Source: Mesostigma viride (taxonomy: Eukaryota; Streptophyta; Mesostigmatophyceae; Mesostigmatales; Mesostigmataceae). From it: a DNA stretch of 23,080 nt. The stretch's first letter is position 1. The number at the start of each line of letters is the position of its first letter. Location of the stretch: positions 60,001 to 83,080 of the forward strand of contig RPFO01000614.1 of assembly GCA_009746045.1 (NCBI GenBank), given 5' to 3'. Positions 18,405-23,080 of this stretch are shown one piece after another. The notes beneath the pieces were generated by a model. It ran no database searches and was not told the origin of the DNA. It was given only the letters and a program-made list of their open reading frames with translations. The position numbers and the translations under genes are program-made.

Positions 18405-19204
18405 AGCAGAAGCTTACCACTGCTCCCTTGTTGGTGGGCCCCAACCCAGACTTGCCATACCAGGTTAGGTCTGACGCCTCACAGGGTGCTATTGGTGCAG
18501 TACTAATGCAAGATCATGGTAAGGGCCCTCAACCAGTGGAATACATGTCCAGGAGTATGACGTCTGCAGAACGTAACTACCCTGTTCATGAGCAGAGCTG
18601 TTGGGATTGGTGGTGGCCTGTCACAAGTGGGAACACCTACTGAAGGGGGCCAGTTTTCTGTGGCCAGCAGCGCCAGGATGGGCAGGGCAACGAGTCTATT
18701 ACCCTGATGACTGACCACAGGCCCTTGGTACATGTGTTGGAACAGACCCGGATGAGTAAGAGGATGGCTGGATGGATGGAGTTCCTGGGGGGGTTTGGAC
18801 CTTTCTCTGTGAGGTACATTCCTGGTACGCAGAATGTGGTGCCTGACGCCCTGTCCAGGAGGAGGGATTTGATGGGAAGTTTTCATGAGGACTTGGACAT
18901 CTGTGCTGCCCTGATTTCTGTGGTAGAGTGTGGAGCCTTGACTAGAGCTCAGGCCAACAACCAGAAGGTTTCTCAACTGTTGACACCACCTGTAGGGAAT
19001 AACGGTGGTCCCGTGATGCTCATCGACCAGGGCTCTGTCCCAGAGTTGACAGGCGTCCAGGAGGGTGTCCAGTCACTGTCTGACAGTCTTAGGAGAAGTC
19101 CTGAAGGTGTGGTGCCCACTCCCACAGTGCAGCCAGGTGAGGGAGCCCTGCTAGGCGCAGCAGAGGTAGGCCCAGGAAGTGGGTCATGGACCCTGTGTTG
19201 GTAG
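18398..19204 (+). pseudogene. pol: pol: RNase H domain and tether to integrase
   Basis: The frame at 18398 carries the RNase H start (YQVRSDASQGAIGAVLMQ, with the catalytic Asp in SDAS, and EYMSRSMTSAERNYPVHE). Two further shifts lie near 18595 and 18680. The frame from 18707 carries TDHRPLVHVLEQ, FSVRYIPGTQNVVPDALSRR, the usual RNase H end, then a low-complexity tether of about 110 residues to the integrase. RNase H removes the RNA strand during cDNA synthesis. The active-site residues visible look conserved; the frame does not. Confidence 0.85.
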
Positions 19205-20610
19205 GCCGGTCCAAGGTGTTGGCCTCTCAGGTGATGGCAAGGTCAAAAGGGCCTATAGCTACTACTGTCTCATCCAAGCAGTTGGTGGCTAGCCCTGGGC
19301 AGGAAGAGGAGATGCAGATGCAGCCCCTGGGACCTGACAAGGACCTGGTGTTGCCTAATCCTTTAAATATTTCCCTGCTGGACGTCATCAAGGCCTTCAC
19401 CAAGACGGAGGACATGGCTACTGCAGCTATCCAGAGGGGCAACTTTGGCAATAGACCTGTAGAATACTGGGAGGGCGTTCTGTATGTTCACACTCATGAT
19501 GCAGAGCACACGGTGACTAGAAAAGTGTATGTGCCTGAGATGGCCATTCCCACAGTGTTACATTGTTTCCATGACGATGTGACTGCGTGTCATCCTGGTT
19601 ATGCTAAGCTACTTCATGAGGTGCAGCAGAGGTTTTGGTGGCCTGGCCTTTATCAGGATGTTAAGGCCTATGTGGATTCCTGTGACTCCTGCCAGAGAAA
19701 TAAGGTCAGGAACCAAGCCACGCCCATCTTTCCCATGGCTATGCCCATTCCCCTGCGCCCTTGGATCAGTGTGACTATGGATTTTATCTGTGGTCTTCCC
19801 ATGTCAGATGGTGGCAATGACAGGATCCTTGTGGTCATGGACAGGCTGTCCAGGATGTGCCATCTGATTCCTTGCAATACTCATCTCACCGCTGCACAGT
19901 GTGTGGATTTGTTTATGAAGGAGATCTACCGTCTGCACGGCATGCCTAGAGTGATCATCACTGATCAGGACCCCCTTTGGCTGTCAGGGTTTTGGAAGTC
20001 ATTCTTTGACATCCTAGACACTAAGCTGGCATTCGGTGTGGCATACAGGTGTGCCAGTACTGGGGCGGTGGAGAGGATGAACAGAATTGTCAGGGAGTGT
20101 CAAAAGCACTATTGTACACACGACAACAAGGACTGGGACAAGAAGATACCTTTCATAGAGTTCGCAATCAACAACTCTCCTCTGGCTCCTCACCAGATGT
20201 CCCCCTTCGTGATCTGCAATGGCCAGTGTCCCTTGACACCATTCGACTTGGAACTGCCTGACAGAGACGCTGAAGGCCCTTTCCAGCGACGTCTTGGTTC
20301 AGTCCAGCAGTTGTTGGCTTCCTTCCAGGAGGCTCACAGCATTGTGGCTACCCAGCTGTTGAGGACACAGGACAAGTACCTGACTAACGCCTGGCAGCAA
20401 ACGGTGGCCAGTCATTCCTTTGTAGCTCCTGGGGACTTGGTGTTGTTGGAAGCCAACAGAGTGCTGCCTGAGAAGGAGCAATGCAGGAAACTGCAACCAC
20501 TCTGGTTGGGTCCTTACCCAGTGTTGGCACCTTCACTATGGTACAGTGGTCCAGGTCCAGTGCCTTCTCACTGGAAGCTCAGGAATAATATTTTTCACCT
20601 AGCCAGCTGA
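19186..20610 (+). pseudogene. pol: pol: integrase with GPY/F module
   Basis: HHCC zinc domain (HDDVTACHPGYAKLL...CDSCQRNK), then the DDE core: Asp in VTMDFICGLP, Asp in IITDQDPLWLSGFW, Glu in TGAVERMNRIV. The common DGQTERVNR block is here STGAVERMNR. The C-terminal part has the GPY/F motif LWLGPYPVL at about 20505. After this the frame slips, and FHPSQLKLY, which normally follows, is in another frame. Inserts cDNA into the host genome. Confidence 0.9.
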
Positions 20611-20933
20611 AGCTGTACAGGCAACACCTTACCAGGCAGATTGTCTGCCCCTTTGCCTTATGAATTGGATTCTGAGGGGGAGAAGATCTATGAAGTGGAG
20701 CGGTTGTTGGCTCACAGGGTGAAGGGGAAAGGTCGTACAAACAGTTGCAGTTTAAGGTACACTGGAAGGGAGAGCTAGAGGTGACTGCTACGTGGCTGTG
20801 GTTGTCTGATCTCACCAACAGTCACTCTGCTGTACTAGAGTATTGTCAGCGTCATGGATCACCTTGCCTGAGTGGTATGTCATGGGCTCTGAGCGGTGTG
20901 CTCCCCTTCATAGCTCCCAGTGAGCACTGCTAA
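20611..20933 (+). pseudogene. pol: pol C-terminus: chromodomain
   Basis: In two frames split near 20735: IYEVERLLAHRVKGKG, then LQFKVHWKGELEVTATWLW and DLTNSHSAVLEYC. This matches a chromodomain (YEVE-x-ILxHR, F-x-V-x-WKG, a Trp-rich third strand, C-terminal helix). Only part of the aromatic cage is visible. Chromodomains of chromoviruses direct integration to modified histones. The frame ends with TAA at 20931-20933. Confidence 0.75.
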
Positions 20934-20971
20934 CGCCTCTTTTTGGTGCTGTGTGTCTGTGGTTGCCAGCC

Positions 20972-22183
20972 ATGGCCGACTCCCATCCTGAGGGGACACC
21001 CAGGCCACCTGCCAACCCAAGAGGACGTGAGGGCTACGTATGTCTTTCAGCACGACTACGCTGGCCCCAGAGCCCCAGGTACTTCGATCCAGGAAGACGC
21101 TGGGTTTGTGGAAGCCCATTTTCTCAACTGTTCCAGCGTATGGTACATGATCAGCAACGGCACGAGCAGCGTCACGGGGCCTTGATAACAGGTTGATGTG
21201 GAGGGTCTGGTTACTCAGATGGCAGAACACTTGAGGGCTGGGCACTTCCAACTGTGGGTTCTGCTGTGCCTGCAGTTTCTGAGGCCAGTAGCTCAGGAGG
21301 CTATCCCCACCGGTGGCCTCAGTCCCTCCTACGGAGGCTCCTCCCCCCTAAGGTGGTGGTACACTTGCCCAGGTCAGCTGTTCCAACAAAACAGGTGGAG
21401 CAGTTCTTGGACCACCGTAATTGTGCTCCTGGACAGTGCGAGTGGTGTAAATCCTTGTACACAGCCATGCAGGCATTGGATCAGACAGTGGTGGAGGAGG
21501 GTGAACTAGTACCTGAGGGTATGGTAGAGTTGGCCCTGACTGTCTGCCCCCCAGTCTTGTGAGATTGGTCACCTATGGTGGCTTACATTATGCACACCGT
21601 CTTTGCAGTGTACCCGTGGCCTTCGTTTGACATGAGGCCGGTGGAGGGCCAGGACTTGATGGAGGCTCTGCCCAGTGACCTGAGACTCGCCTTTGCAGGC
21701 TCAAGCCAGTTGGATATTCCCAGACCTACACTGAGCTACTTGAGCAGGCTGTCAAGCAGGGAGAGTTTGACCTTACTCCGTCGTCCAACTGCTCTGTGAT
21801 GTCTTGTTTTCCACACAAGGACAGCACAGTCTTTGTGGGGCTGCAGTTACCAAAGTTCCCTAACGAGCTGAGGGCCAGGCTCACCCTTTGAGGGTGCTGG
21901 TACCCATCTTGGGGCCAGGTGGGGGCCTATCAAGGCCTTTCTACAGCTGTGGTGGGCCTATAGCAGCTGGCTATGTCGCCATAAGACTGCCAGTGGCTGG
22001 GTCTTCGATCCCCTCCGACAGGCTGTGGTCACTCTGTCCTACCCTGCCCAGTGCAGTAGGTTTTCAGCTGAGTTGGGCAAGGCTGCTGAGACCTGCTTGG
22101 ATATTCAGGTCAGCAGGAACTGGCCAGATCTGGTGTCCATGGTGGAGCATTTCCCAGTGTTTGGAACGAGGGGAAGGATATGA
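20972..22183 (+). pseudogene. Extra coding region downstream of pol, unknown function, frame broken
   Basis: Starts at ATG 20972 (GCCATGGCC). Open stretches in changing frames continue to about 22183: MADSHPEGT..., VVVHLPRSAVPTKQVEQFL, CAPGQCEWCKSLYTAMQAL, YTELLEQAVKQGEFDLTPSS, LWWAYSSWLCRHKTASGW, SRNWPDLVSMVEHFPVFGTR. Amino-acid composition and lack of stops along this path suggest a former protein of about 400 residues; at least five indels interrupt it. I recognise no family: no transmembrane segment or signal peptide that would suggest an envelope protein, and no RNase H, dUTPase or protease motif. It is separated from the pol stop by about 38 bases, so it was probably a separate third ORF. 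Confidence 0.55.
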
Positions 22184-22573
22184 AGAAGGGGGATTGGTTC
22201 ACTCTGTGAAGGGTTCCAGGATGGTTGGAGATGGGCTGTGGAGTGAGGTGGGGATCCAGAATGGAGAGGCCAGTTCTGATGTCCAGTCCAGATTTCCAGC
22301 AATGACAGTTCTGAGTTCATGGTAGTCTTGCAGTTGTATTATCCAGGCATGGTTGCCTGTGTGTTAGTCACTTGATGACATTTCATCTGTGGGTGAATTT
22401 GTCTTATTCAGGGTTGACATGATCAGATGTACTGAGATAGGAGGCCCTTTGGGGATGTAAAAACCCACTTGCTTGTCCCAAGAGGTGGTGGACTTCCTGT
22501 TTATTGTTGTGTTGTTTTGTGGAGGTTGTTGTTTTATTCTTCTTGGCTTCTAGGAACTGGGAGTTCCTGTCTT
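22184..22573. other. Untranslated stretch between the extra ORF and the polypurine tract
   Basis: About 390 bases, G/T-rich on the plus strand; I see no coding signal or repeat. It is probably the 3' untranslated part of the retrotransposon. Confidence 0.4.
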
Positions 22574-22583
22574 GAGGGGGAGA
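22574..22583 (+). other. Polypurine tract
   Basis: GAGGGGGAGA two bases before the 3' LTR start, the usual place for plus-strand priming. Confidence 0.85.
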
Positions 22584-22585
22584 TA

Positions 22586-23080
22586 TGTAACAACCAAATG
22601 TTACATCCAAAGTTTTCCTACTGTTGAATCTTATTATGAGTTCTTTAGGACAATTATTTGAGAAGTTAGGAGGCTTCGACGTCTGATAGATATTGGGCCT
22701 GCTGAGATCTGTGAGATCTGGAATTATTGTTCTACCCTCATTGGTCGTGGCCTGATCCACGTAGGGTACTTTGCATGGTTTTGTTCAGTCAGTCATAGAT
22801 TCTCTTTAATTTAAACCGTTTTAAATAAAACCCTGGTGGAATCTGGTTCCCAGGTCATGGAGAGTTTCGTATGTGCTGGCTTTGTGTTGTGTTGAGGATT
22901 TTGGAAGCTAAGATCTTATCTTGAGTGATTCCTCACTTTTGATTGGTCCTTCCGATGTAGGCTGAGCCGACCCTGCGTGCATGATGACTTTATCCAGCTT
23001 GTGGGCGGCTGGAGATGTGTGCGTGTAAGAAAGCTAAGCTATGGTGTAATTCAAGGGATTCCTTGTTTCATCAATCAAAC
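22586..23080 (+). repeat. 3' long terminal repeat, first 495 bp, cut by the window edge
   Basis: Starts TGTAACAACC like the 5' LTR and aligns along its whole visible length. It keeps TTTAAATAAAACCC near 22820, including AATAAA, where the 5' LTR has a shorter diverged sequence. Differences to the 5' copy are mostly small indels. Confidence 0.95.

Larger units (their letters stand above)
13900..23080 (+). mobile_element. Ty3/gypsy chromovirus LTR retrotransposon, 3' LTR cut by the window edge
   Basis: Order LTR, PBS, gag (CCHC), PR, RT, RNase H, integrase, chromodomain, extra ORF, PPT, LTR. The PR-RT-RH-IN order marks Ty3/gypsy, and the chromodomain after the GPY/F module marks a chromovirus. 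LTRs start TGTAAC and the 5' LTR ends GTTACA. The reading frame changes at ten or more places, each explained by one lost or gained base, many in homopolymers. Target-site duplication cannot be checked because the right end is outside the window. Confidence 0.95.

Noticed and set aside
20943-21196. Envelope gene after pol
   Set aside because: No signal peptide, fusion peptide or transmembrane segment along any frame path.

Overview
The window is eukaryotic nuclear DNA. Genes have GT-AG introns, the mobile elements are a Helitron-type rolling-circle element and a Ty3/gypsy chromovirus, and there are long simple repeats. A type II, GT29 (sialyltransferase)-like gene with short introns together with these element types suggests an alga or other protist, possibly a red alga. 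That placement is a guess, because nothing here fixes the taxon.

Left end (1-1142): the 5' part of a minus-strand GT29-like glycosyltransferase gene that runs off the window. Next (1143-3920) is a small plus-strand gene in three exons whose product looks like the three DNA-binding OB folds of the RPA large subunit. It is bracketed by two identical 24-bp sequences, AAGCTTAA + G10 + ATGCTT, one of which forms a perfect hairpin. Converging on it (3921-10261, minus) is a large Rep-helicase gene of Helitron type. It has HUH endonuclease motifs, a two-tyrosine motif, a PIF1-family helicase and an unusual C-terminal RING-H2-like domain. Its very basic N-terminus is spread over three tiny exons that I reconstructed from splice sites; all introns are phase 2. 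A single -1 frame break near 8.1 kb interrupts it. The RPA-like and Rep-helicase genes may together form one rolling-circle transposon (nicking/unwinding plus single-strand binding).

Middle (10262-13899): a tandem array of 264-bp units, each carrying a 28-bp palindrome, followed by about 2.3 kb with only short duplications and a (CCAT)n/(CCAC)n microsatellite.

Right part (13900-23080): a Ty3/gypsy chromovirus with a 711-bp 5' LTR, PBS, gag with CCHC knuckle, protease, RT, RNase H, integrase with GPY/F module, a chromodomain, an extra coding region downstream of pol, a polypurine tract and the first 495 bp of the 3' LTR. Its frame is broken many times by one-base indels, mostly in homopolymers, so this copy is inactive or the assembly carries indel errors. 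Unusual points are an insert of about 30 residues just before the RT YLDD motif and the extra post-integrase ORF.
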